NCBI GenBank assembly: GCA_016196035.1
Contig: JACPYM010000031.1
Coordinates: forward strand, 102,675 to 166,674
From: Acidobacteriota bacterium
Lineage (GTDB): Bacteria; Acidobacteriota; Blastocatellia; RBC074
Direction of reading: 5' to 3'
DNA length: 64,000 nt
Each line of letters begins with the position of its first letter. Position 1 is the first letter of the stretch. Shown piece by piece: positions 1-9,948 of this stretch. The notes under the pieces are model-generated. The model saw only the letters and a list, made by a program, of their open reading frames with translations. It searched no databases and was not told the origin of the DNA. The position numbers were made by a program, and so were the translations under genes.

Positions 1-277
1 CGAGTTTTTGTTGCGCCTCATTCATTTCTTTGAGCGGCAGCCCCTTGCGTTCGCGCGGCACATACGTCCAATCCATGCGGTTGGCATCGTCAAAGCCGAT
101 GACGGCTTTGGCTTTCTGTTCGGGCGAAAGCGCAGCCAGGAACTTGTTGGCGGCGTCAGCCATTTGGGCGGTCGTGCGTAATTTGGCGTGGCTTTGATAG
201 CCGAACCAGGCGACAAAAGCGGCGACGGCCAGGTAGGCAGCAATTAAAACAGTGCGTTTGAAAGCAGGGCGTTGCAT
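1..277 (-). CDS. DUF3500 family protein, N-terminal part (runs off the window)
   Basis: Reading leftwards from an ATG at 277, an open frame of 92 codons runs to the window edge with no stop. An SD-like GGAG lies just upstream of the ATG. The product begins with a short basic n-region and a hydrophobic stretch (about residues 8-24) that looks like a signal peptide or membrane anchor. It is followed by a segment with FLAALSPEQKAKAVIGFDD, W-T-Y-V-P-R-E-R-K-G and the G-L-P-L-K-E-M pattern, which I recognise as the start of DUF3500. The family has no established function; members are secreted proteins of environmental bacteria. The C-terminal bulk lies outside the window. It is transcribed away from the DUF1080 gene on the other strand, so the 189 bases between them hold divergent promoters. 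Confidence 0.75.
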   Translation of the reverse strand, partial: MQRPAFKRTVLIAAYLAVAAFVAWFGYQSHAKLRTTAQMADAANKFLAALSPEQKAKAVIGFDDANRMDWTYVPRERKGLPLKEMNEAQQKL

Positions 278-465
278 AGTGATCTCCGGTGAATTGGAAG
301 TGGATCGCGATCTTTGCTAGCGGTGCGGGCAATGTATGCCGGGATACTGGGCAAGTCAATCGCTGGGCCAGAGTTGCCAAACTTCCGGGTCTACCCTATT
401 TTGATGAAGAATTTCGTTGCTACCTTCACCTCACACACTTAGATCCGAACCAAAGGAGACTGATT

Positions 466-1413
466 ATGGCAGCGCTGCGTTTTATGCTGTGCGCTTCGGT
501 GCTGATGGCCGCGTGCCTCATTGTGTTGGCGCAAGACAATCCGTTTTTGGGCAAATGGGACATCACAGGCGTCGGGCCGCACAGTAGTTTTGTTTACTGG
601 CTGGAGGTCAAACTGGAAGACGGCAAACTGACCGGCTACTTCCTCAATCGCACCGGCAGTGTGCTGAAAGTGGCTGACATCAAGCTGGAAAATGATGAAC
701 TCGTGTTCACCCCCGCAGGTTCCAGACCCGGTGCGCCGCCGCTGCCGAGCCATCACGCCCATTTGAATGAAGACAAGGACAAGCTTTTAGGCATGGTTAC
801 AGTGGGCGGGGAAGACATCGCCTGGCTGGGTGTGCCCGCGCCTAAGTGGGGCGAAGCCAATGCGAACAAAAAACTCAAACTTGGCACGCCCGTGGCGCTT
901 TTCGACGGTAAGCATTTAGCCAATTGGGAAGGTCAGCATAAAGACAAAGAGATGGGTTGGAACATCGTTGACGGGGCCATGACCAACGAACCGCAGGCCA
1001 ACAATCTGGTCTCGCGCCATCGTTTCCAGGACTTCAAGATTCATTGCGAATACAAAGTTGAAAAGAACAGCAACAGCGGCATCTATTTGCGTGGGCGTTA
1101 CGAATTGCAAGTGCTCGACGATTTCGGCAAGCCGCCGGAAAGCCATAGTCACATGGCGTTGTATAGCCGCGTCGCGCCCAAAGTGAATGCCAGCAAACCC
1201 GTGGGCGAGTGGCAAATTATGGAGGCCACCATCGTCGGCAATCGCCTGACCGTCATCCTGAACGGCCAGAAAGTGCAGGACAATATCGTGATTGATGGCA
1301 TCACGGGCGGCGCGCTCGATAGTAATGAAACCGAGCCGGGGCCAATCATGATTCAGGGCGATCACGAGAAAATTACGTATCGGCGTGTGATCGTGACGCC
1401 GATTTTGAACTGA
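466..1413 (+). CDS. Secreted DUF1080 (3-keto-disaccharide hydrolase-type) protein
   Basis: 315 residues starting at the ATG at 466, which has AAGGAG 6-7 bases upstream; the open frame extends further upstream but without signals. Residues 1-23 form a signal peptide ending in L-A-Q. Residues 24-125 are a beta-rich region without clear family. From about 135 the DUF1080 fold is recognisable: LFDGKHLANWEG, then N-S-G-I-Y-L-R-G-R-Y-E-L-Q-V, a G-E-W-Q region and the closing GPIMIQGDHEKITYRRV. This concanavalin-like domain is found in 3-keto-disaccharide hydrolases and many secreted planctomycete and acidobacterial proteins. The substrate cannot be told from sequence, but extracellular carbohydrate binding or hydrolysis is likely. 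It appears monocistronic. Confidence 0.85.
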   Translation: MAALRFMLCASVLMAACLIVLAQDNPFLGKWDITGVGPHSSFVYWLEVKLEDGKLTGYFLNRTGSVLKVADIKLENDELVFTPAGSRPGAPPLPSHHAHLNEDKDKLLGMVTVGGEDIAWLGVPAPKWGEANANKKLKLGTPVALFDGKHLANWEGQHKDKEMGWNIVDGAMTNEPQANNLVSRHRFQDFKIHCEYKVEKNSNSGIYLRGRYELQVLDDFGKPPESHSHMALYSRVAPKVNASKPVGEWQIMEATIVGNRLTVILNGQKVQDNIVIDGITGGALDSNETEPGPIMIQGDHEKITYRRVIVTPILN

Positions 1414-1503
1414 AACCAGGTGCGCAAGTTCGGAGACTTTTGCACGTGACACTGTTCTGGTTTGCCCCTTTGTGCCGAAGAGAGGTTGGAAAGGTGAGAG
1501 TTG

Positions 1504-3789
1504 ATGGATATTGCTGACAAGGTCTTTTCAAAGGCAGCCAAGCCGAAATTGCCGCAACGGCGGTGGGCCGGTTGGGCCGAGACCCTTTACGCAGCTTTGA
1601 AGCCCGGGCCGGACGCTTGGGGCGGGGCGATCACCGGAGCGGTGGCGGCGGGGGTCACGCTGGTGATGTTGATGACCTCGTCCTTTCACAGCGGACTGGG
1701 CACGGTCGCCGATGCGATTTTCGTGGTGCTGGCGGCGTTTCTGGGCATTCAGTTACTGAAGTTTTTGATCAATGGTTTGTTGGCGTTGTTGCGCGCCGTG
1801 CCGAAGGCGGTTCTCAGTTCGATCCTCAGCGCAGTCCTGACGGTTTTCCTGGTGCCGATGTTAATGGGCAACCCGAATCCATTGCTGGCGCTATTTGCGT
1901 TGGTCGTCGTGTTGGAAGCCTTGTTTGGTATGTGCATCGCCGCACTTTGGGGTGGAGAACTAAAGCGAGCGAACTGGCTTAAACGTATTGTCGTGGGTGG
2001 GGCGTTAGGGCTGACGCTGGCGGGCAACGTAATGCTCTTTTATTGGCTGGCGAATGGCGGCAGCGATGAACCTTTGGCACAGGCCAGCTTGCTGGCCGGG
2101 AAGAAGGACCTGCCATTAGCCGCACCCGATCCGGCGGCCCCCGGGCCTTTCGCGGTCGAAACGCTCTTTTACGGCAGCGGCACTGACCGGCAACGGCCAG
2201 AGTATGGGCAAGGGGTAAGCCTGAAAACTGCGCCGGTGGATGCGCGTTTGCTCTTGCCCTTTTGGCATGGTTATAAGGCCAAACTGCGGCAGTGGTATTG
2301 GGGCTTCGGCCCTGACCGGTTGCCGCTCAACGGACGTGTCTGGTACCCCAAAGGTGAAGGCCCCTTTCCGCTCGTGATCATTGCGCATGGCAATCATGCG
2401 ATGGAAGTGCCCTCGGACGCGGGCTATGCCTACTTGGGCGAACTGCTGGCGAGCCGTGGTTTCATTGTGGTGGCCGTGGACGAAAATTTCTTCAACGTTT
2501 CGTGGTCGGGTGATTGGGAGGGCAAGGCGATGGCGGCGCGGGCCTGGATATTATTGCAGCATTTGCGGGTCTGGCGCGGCTGGAACGAAGCGGCGGAGAA
2601 TCCTTTTTACCGTAAAGTCGCGCTCGACCGCATTGCGCTGCTCGGCCATTCGCGCGGCGGCGAAGCCGTGGCGGTGGCGGCGCTGTTTAACCGGCTTTCG
2701 CATTATCCCGATGACGCGCGGCTCAAATTCGATTTTCACTTCGACATCCGCACCGTCGTGGCCCTGGCGCCCACGGCGGATTACTATCAACCGGCGGGGC
2801 AGCCGCTGACGTTGACCGATGTCAATTACCTGCTGATGCACGGCGGACATGACAGCGACGTGGCGGTCTTTCTGGGCAGCCGCCAATATCAGCGCGTTAA
2901 ATTCAGCGGCGCCGGAGACTGGCATAAATCCTCGATTTATCTCTATCGCGCCAATCACAGTCAGTTCAACACCGCCTGGGGCAGTGCGGATTGGAGCCAG
3001 CCGTTCGGGGTCTTGCTCAACCGCAAGCCATTGTTTAGCGGCGCAGAGCAACGCCAAATTACGAAGCTGTATGTCTCGGCCTTTCTCGACGCGACCTTGC
3101 GCGAGCGGCGTGCCTATTGGCCGCTCTTCCGCACGCAGCAGGCCACGGCGGACTGGCTGCCAGCCACGATTAGCTTGCAGCAGTATCAGGATTCCAGTGT
3201 TCATATCCTGAGCGATTACGAGGAAGACGTGGATGTCGCGACGGCGAGTGTGCCCGGTGTCTTGATCGAAGGCGGCAATCTGGAAGTCTGGCGCGAAACG
3301 AAGCTGCGCTTGCGCTTGGATGAAGAGGCAAACCAGGCAAACAATGTCGCGCGGTTGGAATGGACGCCCGGCGCGCCGCCCGCATTTTATCGCTTCACGT
3401 TGCCGGCGGGGTTGGCCACAACCTGGAAGCTCGATGAAACGGCGCGGCTCACGCTGGCCTTGGCGAATGACAGCGCGAACCGCCAGACGGTTGAGCTGAT
3501 GCTGGAATTAACGGATGCCGAAGGCGCGCACGCGCGGTTACCTTTGCGCCGCTTCGCCGCCTTGAATCCGCCCTTACCCATTCGGCTCGCCAAAATGGCC
3601 GCGCTCGAATCCTGGCTGCTCAAACCGGCGGAGTTGGTTCCGCAAACCATCGAACTGCCGTTGGCGGAATTCGTGCGCGCCAATCCGTTGTTTAAGCCTG
3701 CCCATTTGGCGACGATTACGTTGCAGTTCGACCGGCAGACGGCGGGCGCGGTGGTGTTGGATGAAGTCGGGTTCAGCCGGGAAAATTAG
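1504..3789 (+). CDS. Membrane-anchored alpha/beta hydrolase
   Basis: 761 residues. The ATG at 1504 is preferred over the TTG at 1501 because AAGGTGAG at 1491-1498 is better spaced from it. The N-terminal 185 residues hold about five hydrophobic segments (roughly 42-60, 69-90, 100-120, 127-150, 162-182). The rest is an alpha/beta hydrolase: an oxyanion-type H-G-N-H strand turn near residue 300, a V-D-E-N-F strand, and the nucleophile elbow GHSRGGE with Ser383. A later H-S-Q-F segment after Y-R-A-N may carry the catalytic His. The C-terminal 200 residues look beta-rich. The fold resembles chlorophyllase- or dienelactone-hydrolase-like esterases; the substrate is unknown. The order of domains suggests an outward-facing enzyme tethered to the inner membrane. 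Confidence 0.75.
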   Translation: MDIADKVFSKAAKPKLPQRRWAGWAETLYAALKPGPDAWGGAITGAVAAGVTLVMLMTSSFHSGLGTVADAIFVVLAAFLGIQLLKFLINGLLALLRAVPKAVLSSILSAVLTVFLVPMLMGNPNPLLALFALVVVLEALFGMCIAALWGGELKRANWLKRIVVGGALGLTLAGNVMLFYWLANGGSDEPLAQASLLAGKKDLPLAAPDPAAPGPFAVETLFYGSGTDRQRPEYGQGVSLKTAPVDARLLLPFWHGYKAKLRQWYWGFGPDRLPLNGRVWYPKGEGPFPLVIIAHGNHAMEVPSDAGYAYLGELLASRGFIVVAVDENFFNVSWSGDWEGKAMAARAWILLQHLRVWRGWNEAAENPFYRKVALDRIALLGHSRGGEAVAVAALFNRLSHYPDDARLKFDFHFDIRTVVALAPTADYYQPAGQPLTLTDVNYLLMHGGHDSDVAVFLGSRQYQRVKFSGAGDWHKSSIYLYRANHSQFNTAWGSADWSQPFGVLLNRKPLFSGAEQRQITKLYVSAFLDATLRERRAYWPLFRTQQATADWLPATISLQQYQDSSVHILSDYEEDVDVATASVPGVLIEGGNLEVWRETKLRLRLDEEANQANNVARLEWTPGAPPAFYRFTLPAGLATTWKLDETARLTLALANDSANRQTVELMLELTDAEGAHARLPLRRFAALNPPLPIRLAKMAALESWLLKPAELVPQTIELPLAEFVRANPLFKPAHLATITLQFDRQTAGAVVLDEVGFSREN

Positions 3790-3792
3790 ACG

Positions 3793-3950
3793 TTATCGGG
3801 AAGAGGGATTAACCACGGGGAACACCGGGGAAGAGGGGGGAAGCACAAACTGAACCAGCAGATCGCCACTCTTCCTCCGCATGTATTTTGCTTGGTTTCC
3901 CCGTGCGCCCCGTGTGCCCCGTGGTTCGTTCGTTGCTTAATCCCGATAAG
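3793..3950. repeat. Long palindrome, family F copy 1
   Basis: The left arm begins TTATCGGG and continues through AACCACGGGGAACACCGGGG. The right arm is the imperfect complement, CCCCGTGCGCCCCGTGTG followed by CCCCGTGGTT and ending CCCGATAAG. The loop is about 50 bases. A second copy with the same arm text lies at about 35965-36321. It sits directly upstream of the K+ channel gene. Confidence 0.8.
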
Positions 3951-3970
3951 GTATATTGAAGCGACAGAGC

Positions 3971-4993
3971 ATGCCCACTCGCAAAAAAATCTATTTCTCG
4001 ATTGCCGCCCTGGTGGCGCTGCTGATTGGCGGCACGCTCGGTTATCATTTTATTGAAGGCTGGCCGCTGTTCGATGGTTTGTACATGACCGTCATCACGC
4101 TGGCGACCATCGGTTACGGCGAGGTGCAAACGCTCTCGCAAACGGGCCGGGCCTTTACGATTGTCTTGATTGTCTTTGGCGTGGCGTTCTTCGGCTTCCT
4201 GCTTTCGACGCTGACGCAGGCGCTGATCGAGAGCGAGCTTGCCAATACTTTAGGGAGGCGCAGAGTGTTTCGTGACATCAGCCAATTAAAAAATCACTAC
4301 ATCCTGTGCGGCGCCGGCAAGGTCGGCCTGCGCATCATCGAAGAGATCAAAAAGAAAGGCGAAGAGTTCGTCATCATCGAACGCGACGAACAGGTCGCCG
4401 AACGCCTGTTGACGCAGGGCCATTTGGTGTTGATCGGCGATGCGACGGATGAAGCCGTCTTGGAAGGCGCGCGCGTGGCGACGGCCCGCGCCTTGATTAC
4501 AGCGGCATCCAGCGACCCCGAAAATGTGTATATCGCGTTGACTGCGCGCGGCATGAATCCGGAGTTGTATATCGTCTCGCGCGCCACCGACGCCCACGCC
4601 GAACGCCAGTTGATGCGCGCCGGGGCCAACAAAGTCGTCTCGCCCGCGCTGATTGCCAGCCATCGCATGGCCCAGGCGGCCCTGTCGCCCGCCGTGGCTG
4701 ATTTCATCGAATTGACCACCATGACCGAATCGCTCGATCTGCATTTCGATCAGATTCGCATCGCCGCTGGTTCACCACTCGACGGCCAAAAAATTAAAGA
4801 GGCGAATGTGCGGGCCGAATATAACGTGATGCTGGTCGCCATTACGCCAGCGCAGGGCGCGATGATTTTCAATCCGAAGGGCGAACAAACCTTGCACGCG
4901 GGCGATATGTTGATTGCCATTGGCAATCGGGCGGGCTTGAGCCATCTGGCGCGCGTCGCCGCCGCCGAACGCGGGCACAAAGCCAAATCATAA
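3971..4993 (+). CDS. Potassium channel with RCK (TrkA-N/TrkA-C) regulatory domain
   Basis: 340 residues from the ATG at 3971; an in-frame TTG at 3956 is less likely. Residues 8-28 and about 62-84 are membrane helices flanking a pore loop with the selectivity filter TIGYG (46-50). This is the two-TM Ion_trans_2 architecture. A cytoplasmic RCK domain follows, with the Rossmann motif C-G-A-G-K-V-G near 113-119, an acidic strand end (I-I-E-R-D) that fits nucleotide binding, and a C-terminal TrkA-C domain (about 245-335). Such MthK/Kch-like channels conduct K+ across the inner membrane and are gated by ligands bound to the RCK ring. There is no obvious operon partner. Confidence 0.9.
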   Translation: MPTRKKIYFSIAALVALLIGGTLGYHFIEGWPLFDGLYMTVITLATIGYGEVQTLSQTGRAFTIVLIVFGVAFFGFLLSTLTQALIESELANTLGRRRVFRDISQLKNHYILCGAGKVGLRIIEEIKKKGEEFVIIERDEQVAERLLTQGHLVLIGDATDEAVLEGARVATARALITAASSDPENVYIALTARGMNPELYIVSRATDAHAERQLMRAGANKVVSPALIASHRMAQAALSPAVADFIELTTMTESLDLHFDQIRIAAGSPLDGQKIKEANVRAEYNVMLVAITPAQGAMIFNPKGEQTLHAGDMLIAIGNRAGLSHLARVAAAERGHKAKS

Positions 4994-5194
4994 GATTCGA
5001 GCCTGGGCGAAGCTGTCTTCGCAACAAAGTTGGCGAGCAAGCCTGACCGGAAAACTGCTTGCCAGATATGTCGCCGTCTGAGTAACATACAAAACGCATT
5101 CAGTGCTGCCGTGTCCCCCCAGTGGCAACTGTTCGCTCCGTAGCAAATCCGCACTTTACGGTTGGCGCGCAAAAGATTCGACAACCCCGAATAT

Positions 5195-6226
5195 ATGAAG
5201 CTTCCTTCGCTCCTGAATTTAGTCACGGATGATTTAGCGATTGACCTCGGCACCTCGCGCACGCGGGTCTTTGCCCGGGGCCGCGGCATCGTGGTGAATG
5301 AACCGTCGCTGATGGCCTACGACATGCCTTCGCGCGAAGTCGTCGCCGTTGGCCTGGAAGCCCTCGAACTCGAAGGCCGCGCCTCTGAAGACATCCAAAT
5401 CATCAGCCCGCTGCAAGACGGCGTCGTGGCCGATTCCACCTTTGCCGGAAAGTTGCTGAGCAACTATTTGAAGAAAGCCCGCGATGGGCGTTCCAGCATT
5501 TCGCGCCGCGTGTTGATCTCAGTGGCTTCGGACGCCAGCGATATTGAACAGTACGCGCTGCGTTACGCTTCCAAAGAAGCGGGCGTCACGAATGTTCATT
5601 TCATCAACAAAGGCCTGGTCACGATCTTGGGCGCGGGCATTGATCCTGACGATCAACGCGCCACCTTGGTGGTGGATGTGGGCGCGGGCACGACAACGAT
5701 TGCCGCGATGGTGCACAACCATCTGATTTTTACGCGTACCTTGCGGCTGGGCGGCAACGATATGGATAAAGCTTTGGTCGAGATGGTCAAGGCCAATCAC
5801 AACCTGCACGTCGGGCCGCGCACCGCCGAGCGCGTCAAGATCGAATTGGGCTGCGCCGTGCCGCTCGATCAAGAGCAGACCACGATGGTCAAAGGCCGCA
5901 GCGCCGTCAACGGCCATCCCGAAATGGCCTTCGTCAACAGCATCGAAATTCACGAAGCCATCGAACCCGTCGTCGCGCGCATCAGCCGCGCCGTGCAGGA
6001 CGCGCTGGAATCGCTGCCGCCCGAAGCTTCCGGCGATATTTATGATCGCGGCATCATCCTGGCGGGCGGCGCTTCGCTGCTGACGGGTTTTGACGAACGG
6101 ATGATGAAAGACACGGAACTGGCTGTCTCGCTCACCGAAAGCCCGGCACGCGCGGTGATTCGGGGGCTGGGAATGTTATATGAAAATCCGCTCGCGTTAC
6201 GGCAGGCGATTTTGAAAGGGGACTAG
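5195..6226 (+). CDS. MreB/actin-like protein (divergent)
   Basis: 343 residues. I chose the ATG at 5195 because it puts [11 protein letters not shown] at residues 14-23, as in MreB; a TTG at 5162 would add 11 residues. Actin-fold signatures are visible: phosphate loop 1 (D-L-G-T-S), the R-G-x-G-I-V-x-N-E-P-S segment, phosphate loop 2 ([12 protein letters not shown]), the G-G-N-D-M-D-K-A sequence of MreB sheet II, and the nucleotide motif [13 protein letters not shown]. MreB polymerises under the membrane and guides cell-wall synthesis in rods. Usual partners mreC, mreD, mrdA and rodA are not adjacent, and several positions depart from classical MreB (T-T-T-I-A instead of T-T-E-V-A), so this may be a paralog. 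A strong terminator follows. Confidence 0.85.
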   Translation: MKLPSLLNLVTDDLAIDLGTSRTRVFARGRGIVVNEPSLMAYDMPSREVVAVGLEALELEGRASEDIQIISPLQDGVVADSTFAGKLLSNYLKKARDGRSSISRRVLISVASDASDIEQYALRYASKEAGVTNVHFINKGLVTILGAGIDPDDQRATLVVDVGAGTTTIAAMVHNHLIFTRTLRLGGNDMDKALVEMVKANHNLHVGPRTAERVKIELGCAVPLDQEQTTMVKGRSAVNGHPEMAFVNSIEIHEAIEPVVARISRAVQDALESLPPEASGDIYDRGIILAGGASLLTGFDERMMKDTELAVSLTESPARAVIRGLGMLYENPLALRQAILKGD

Positions 6227-6231
6227 CGGCA

Positions 6232-6273
6232 AAAAGGGCCGCCAGCATCTCAAAGACGCTGGCGGCCCTTTTG
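6232..6273 (+). terminator. Rho-independent terminator after the MreB-like gene
   Basis: A near-perfect GC-rich stem, AAAGGGCCGCCAGC pairing with GCTGGCGGCCCTTT, encloses an A-rich loop of about 11 bases and is followed by a T-containing tail (TTTTGTG). It starts 5 bases after the stop codon. Confidence 0.85.
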
Positions 6274-6297
6274 TGTTGTGCGTGGCATGCCTATAAT
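6271..6297 (+). promoter_or_regulatory. Possible sigma-70 promoter upstream of the HNH gene
   Basis: A consensus TATAAT lies at 6292-6297 with TTGTGT at 6271-6276, a 15-base spacer that is short for sigma-70. If used, it would give a leader of about 335 bases before the HNH gene start at 6638. I see no gene or repeat in the rest of 6300-6637. Confidence 0.3.
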
Positions 6298-6637
6298 GCC
6301 CCGCGAGCCGAGATTCAAATTGACGAGGTGCGATCTTCAGACGAATTACTTACGCTGACCGTATTCAATTCGCTACGTCGCCAGTCAGGCCGGGTTTGGC
6401 AGTCCGCCCGCGCGTGACCCAGCCTTTTGCGCGCCCATCAGCACTGCACAAACAATCCAAACCGCATTCAATTCAAGCAACCGTAAACTGCTCACCCAAC
6501 CTGATGACGGAAAACGTGGCTGGCAAGGCCAACGCCAACGCGCGTGCTCCTTTCGCTGGTTGTGTGGGGATGTCTTTTTCGTTTTGCGCCAGCGACCACG
6601 ATGCTGTGCGCGCCAACAAACTGAAAGGGAAGCGCCG

Positions 6638-7153
6638 ATGAATGGAAGGGTACTGGTTTTGAATTCGACCTACGAGCCAATCAACGTCTGCACGACGCGC
6701 CGCGCCATCGTCATGATCTTGAAAGGCATCGCCCGCACCGAAGAGAAGCATGCGCAGCATTACCGTTCGTCACACACGCACATCCACGTGCCCTCGGTCA
6801 TCCGCTTGACGCAATACGTGCACATCCCCTATGAACGCAAGAGCCTCTCGCGCAAAAACATCCTGCTGCGCGACCATTACATCTGCCAATACTGTGCCCG
6901 CGTCCTGCCCACCGCCGAGTTGACGCTTGACCACGTGATCCCGAAATCGCGCGGCGGCGGTTCGGGCTGGGACAATCTGGTGACCTGCTGCAAACGCTGC
7001 AACAATCGCAAGGGCAATCTGCTGCCCGAAGAAGCCGGCATGCGCCTGCTCAAACGCCCGCAATCCTTCAGCCACAACGTCAATCGCCAGATCATGCGTT
7101 ACCTGGGCCGCAGCGACGAAGCCTGGCGCAAGTATTTGTTTTATGAATCTTAG
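6638..7153 (+). CDS. HNH endonuclease family protein
   Basis: 171 residues from the ATG at 6638, preceded by an SD-like AAAGGGA; the longer frame from 6560 has no initiation signals. The centre is a zinc-bound HNH fold: C83-x2-C86, D98-H99-V-I-P, the S-R-G-G segment, W111-D-N-L-V, C118-x2-C121 and N122. The N-terminal 70 residues, beginning [12 protein letters not shown], are the conserved leader of a widespread solitary HNH family in acidobacteria, cyanobacteria and bacteroidetes. Its biological role is not established. No intron, intein, methylase or toxin partner is adjacent, so a housekeeping DNA-processing role is more likely than restriction. Confidence 0.85.
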   Translation: MNGRVLVLNSTYEPINVCTTRRAIVMILKGIARTEEKHAQHYRSSHTHIHVPSVIRLTQYVHIPYERKSLSRKNILLRDHYICQYCARVLPTAELTLDHVIPKSRGGGSGWDNLVTCCKRCNNRKGNLLPEEAGMRLLKRPQSFSHNVNRQIMRYLGRSDEAWRKYLFYES

Positions 7154-7163
7154 CTGCTTGGCT

Positions 7164-7264
7164 CCTGGGTACGCACCGCTTCCAGCGTGCAGCCTGGGAA
7201 GTTGCGCTGGTCAGCCGATAGCTCTGACTTGACGCCTGCACGCTGGAAGCGGTGCGTACCCAGG
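7164..7264. repeat. Palindromic element, family A copy 1
   Basis: The left arm CCTGGGTACGCACCGCTTCC plus AGCGTGCAG is complemented by the right arm CTGCACGCT plus GGAAGCGGTGCGTACCCAGG, with a loop of about 40 bases. Six copies of family A occur in the window. It fills most of the gap between the HNH gene and the next gene. Confidence 0.9.
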
Positions 7265-7363
7265 TGTGGTTTGTAACGTTTCGACCTGCCTTTCCACTTG
7301 CACATGCGGTTCGTTTGCCTGCACCACATTCCCCCCAAAGTTCAAATTGTTCGCGGAGGATTC

Positions 7364-9931
7364 ATGCTCAAATACAGCCGAGGTGTTGTTGGACTACTCT
7401 GTCTTGCCAGTTGTGTCGGTTGGGCGGCGTTCAATACCGGCACGGCCCAAGCACAACGAGAACCGGAAGAAACAACCCCCAAACAGCAATGGACACCGGA
7501 AAAATTAGCCGCCGAAAAATGGCTGCTGCACGAATGGCACGAGCAGCAACTAGCCGCGCTGCCCGATGACGAACGCCAACGCCTGGCCGCCGACATCATC
7601 TTGCAGGATGTCAGCGACATCTCGGTGATCCAAAACAGCAATCTGATCGCCCGGCAGCCCAACAACTTCGATCTCAACGGGCGCACGTTGAATTTTGCGC
7701 CCGCTGGCCGAGGCTACGTCATCAGCAACGTGGGGCTGGCCTTTGATAACAACCTGGGCAGCAAACTTGATCTCGTCGCCGCGCCCGCCGTCAATCCCAA
7801 GCCCGGCGCGCAACCAGGAGATGATGCTTACGTGGGGCAAGACCTGGGGTTTAGCTTTCCGCTCTTTGGCGACGGTTACACCATCGTCGCCATCGCCAGC
7901 AATGGCAGCCTGACGTTTCGCAATGCGGGTGCCGTCACCGAGGGGTTTAACCTGGCCTCCGTCGCCAGCGAAACGTTGATTGATTTGCGCACCGGGCCGC
8001 CGCGTTTGGCGCCGTATTGGCACGATCTCGATGGCCGCCCAGCCAGCACGCCCGGCACCAACGGCGTTTATTTTCGCCGCGAAACCGACCGCGCCGTCAT
8101 CACCTGGAACAACATCCGCGACTTTCCGAACGACCCGCAGCGCGATAAAGGCGTGCAGCGCTTTCAAGTCATCATTTTTCGTGATGGGCGCATCAGCTTC
8201 AATTACGACACCGTGCAACTCACCTCGAAGGCCCTGGTCGGACTCACGCCCGGCGCGGCGTTCAATTCGCCGGTATCCGTGAATTTCAGCAGCATCCCGG
8301 CCAGCGTTTTCAGCAGCGCCATCGCCGAGTTTTTCACGCTAGATCCGGGCATTGACGAATTGGCGGTGGCCAAGACCTTTTTGCAAAACCATGCGAATCG
8401 CGACGCCTACGATTTTATCTACGTGATGACCGATTTTTACTACGACCTGAGTGGTGCGCAGGCGGCCTATCTGCCCGTGCGGAACGAGGTCAGCGGCATC
8501 GGGTTGAACACCTTCGACAACGACCCGAATGGCGCGCTGGGAGCGCGGCGCATTCAGGGCATCATCAGCTTGAGCAACATCAGCGCGCTCTATCCCGATT
8601 CGCCGGTGGCGCGCTTTCTGGGGGCTTACAACGTGTGCGGCGTGCTGGCGCAACAGACGGGCCAGCGCTGGTTGGCGGCGGCGCGCACCACGGGCAGCGA
8701 TGCCAAAGTGTTGCTCGGACGCGACGAAGCCAATTGGAGCACCTTCTTTAACACCGAGTCTGGCATGAGCAGTCCCGCCGCGCGTCGTTCTTCGGTGATG
8801 GAGGGGAATTACTGGGAAGAGATTAGCGGCGGGCGTTATATGTCCAACAGCCTAGCCGATGGTTATTCGCAACTGGATCAATATCTGATGGGATTGCGTC
8901 CTGCCAATCAGGTGGGCGATTCGTTCGTGCTGACGAATCTGACCAGCAATGGCGGCGTTGATCGCGCCTTCGGCGTGCGCGCCGGAATCGTGGTGACAGG
9001 CACGCGCCAACCTGTGACCGTCAACGACATCGTGGCCGCGAATGGCGGACGTTCGCCTGATGTCAACGCTGCGCGCAAGAACTTTCGCGCAGCCTTTGTG
9101 CTCGTCACGCGCAGCGCCCAGGCGTCAACCGAGACGATCACCAAGATCAATAGATTGCGGCTGGCATTTGAGAGTTACTTCGCCCAGGCGACCAACTATC
9201 TGGGCAGTATTAACACCGGCATTGCGGAACAGCCGACCTCACGCGTTATCGCGGCAGCCTCGGCGGCTAGTTTCAAAACTGTCGTCGCGCCGGGCGAGAT
9301 TGTCGCGCTCTTTGGTGCCGATCTCGCAGGCGGACGTTTTTCCGCCCAGACCCAACCATTGCCGACGACGCTGACGGGCGTGCAATTGCTGGTGGATGGC
9401 ATACCCGCGCCGCTCTTTTTCGTGTCGCCGGGTCAGATCAATTTTCAAGTGCCGCGCACGGTGGCGGCGACGACGCTTTCGCCCGGCTTCAATTCCGCGA
9501 CCGCGCTGCTCGAAGTCCTGCGCGACAACCAACTCATCCGCCTCGGCACCGTGCAAGTAGCGCCCGTCACGCCCGGCCTTTTCACAGTCAAAGCCAACGG
9601 CGCGGGTGAGGTGTCCGCCGTGGATGCCTTGCGCGGCACGGCGGGGCCTTTTGAGGCTAAACAAGCCAACGGCCAGCCCAACGTCCTGGCGGTGTTCGGC
9701 ACAGGATTGGGGCTGGATGGAACCGATGTGAGCGGCGACCAGGCGGGCAGTGTGCGCGTGAGCTTTGATGGTGTGGCCGGGAATGTTTTGTATGCGGGCC
9801 GCGCGCCGGGCTTTGTCGGGCTGAATCAATTCAACGTCCAGTTCCCGGCGAACATCGCTTCAGGGGCGCGCACAATGGTCATTACGCGCAATGGCCTTCC
9901 GAGTCAGGCTGTGACGGTGACGATTCGTTAA
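7364..9931 (+). CDS. Large secreted protein with C-terminal TIGR03437 domain
   Basis: 855 residues from the ATG at 7364, preceded by a strong GGAGGA. A signal peptide ends near A-Q-A (about residue 27). The segment around residues 130-300 (V-G-Q-D-L-G-F-S-F-P-L-F-G, then A-S-N-G-S-L-T-F, later A-P-Y-W-H-D-L-D and V-I-T-W-N-N-I) resembles a nidogen-like extracellular beta domain. A central region (about 340-620) has V-M-T-D-F-Y-Y-D-L and Y-S-Q-L-D-Q-Y-L-M-G segments reminiscent of secreted metallopeptidase-like proteins, but no clear catalytic motif. The last 230 residues match the acidobacterial TIGR03437 domain ([12 protein letters not shown], then V-A-P-V-T-P-G-L-F). It is probably an exported surface or adhesive protein; I cannot assign a reaction. 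Confidence 0.75.
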   Translation: MLKYSRGVVGLLCLASCVGWAAFNTGTAQAQREPEETTPKQQWTPEKLAAEKWLLHEWHEQQLAALPDDERQRLAADIILQDVSDISVIQNSNLIARQPNNFDLNGRTLNFAPAGRGYVISNVGLAFDNNLGSKLDLVAAPAVNPKPGAQPGDDAYVGQDLGFSFPLFGDGYTIVAIASNGSLTFRNAGAVTEGFNLASVASETLIDLRTGPPRLAPYWHDLDGRPASTPGTNGVYFRRETDRAVITWNNIRDFPNDPQRDKGVQRFQVIIFRDGRISFNYDTVQLTSKALVGLTPGAAFNSPVSVNFSSIPASVFSSAIAEFFTLDPGIDELAVAKTFLQNHANRDAYDFIYVMTDFYYDLSGAQAAYLPVRNEVSGIGLNTFDNDPNGALGARRIQGIISLSNISALYPDSPVARFLGAYNVCGVLAQQTGQRWLAAARTTGSDAKVLLGRDEANWSTFFNTESGMSSPAARRSSVMEGNYWEEISGGRYMSNSLADGYSQLDQYLMGLRPANQVGDSFVLTNLTSNGGVDRAFGVRAGIVVTGTRQPVTVNDIVAANGGRSPDVNAARKNFRAAFVLVTRSAQASTETITKINRLRLAFESYFAQATNYLGSINTGIAEQPTSRVIAAASAASFKTVVAPGEIVALFGADLAGGRFSAQTQPLPTTLTGVQLLVDGIPAPLFFVSPGQINFQVPRTVAATTLSPGFNSATALLEVLRDNQLIRLGTVQVAPVTPGLFTVKANGAGEVSAVDALRGTAGPFEAKQANGQPNVLAVFGTGLGLDGTDVSGDQAGSVRVSFDGVAGNVLYAGRAPGFVGLNQFNVQFPANIASGARTMVITRNGLPSQAVTVTIR

Positions 9932-9948
9932 GGCGCGCAGGCCAAGCA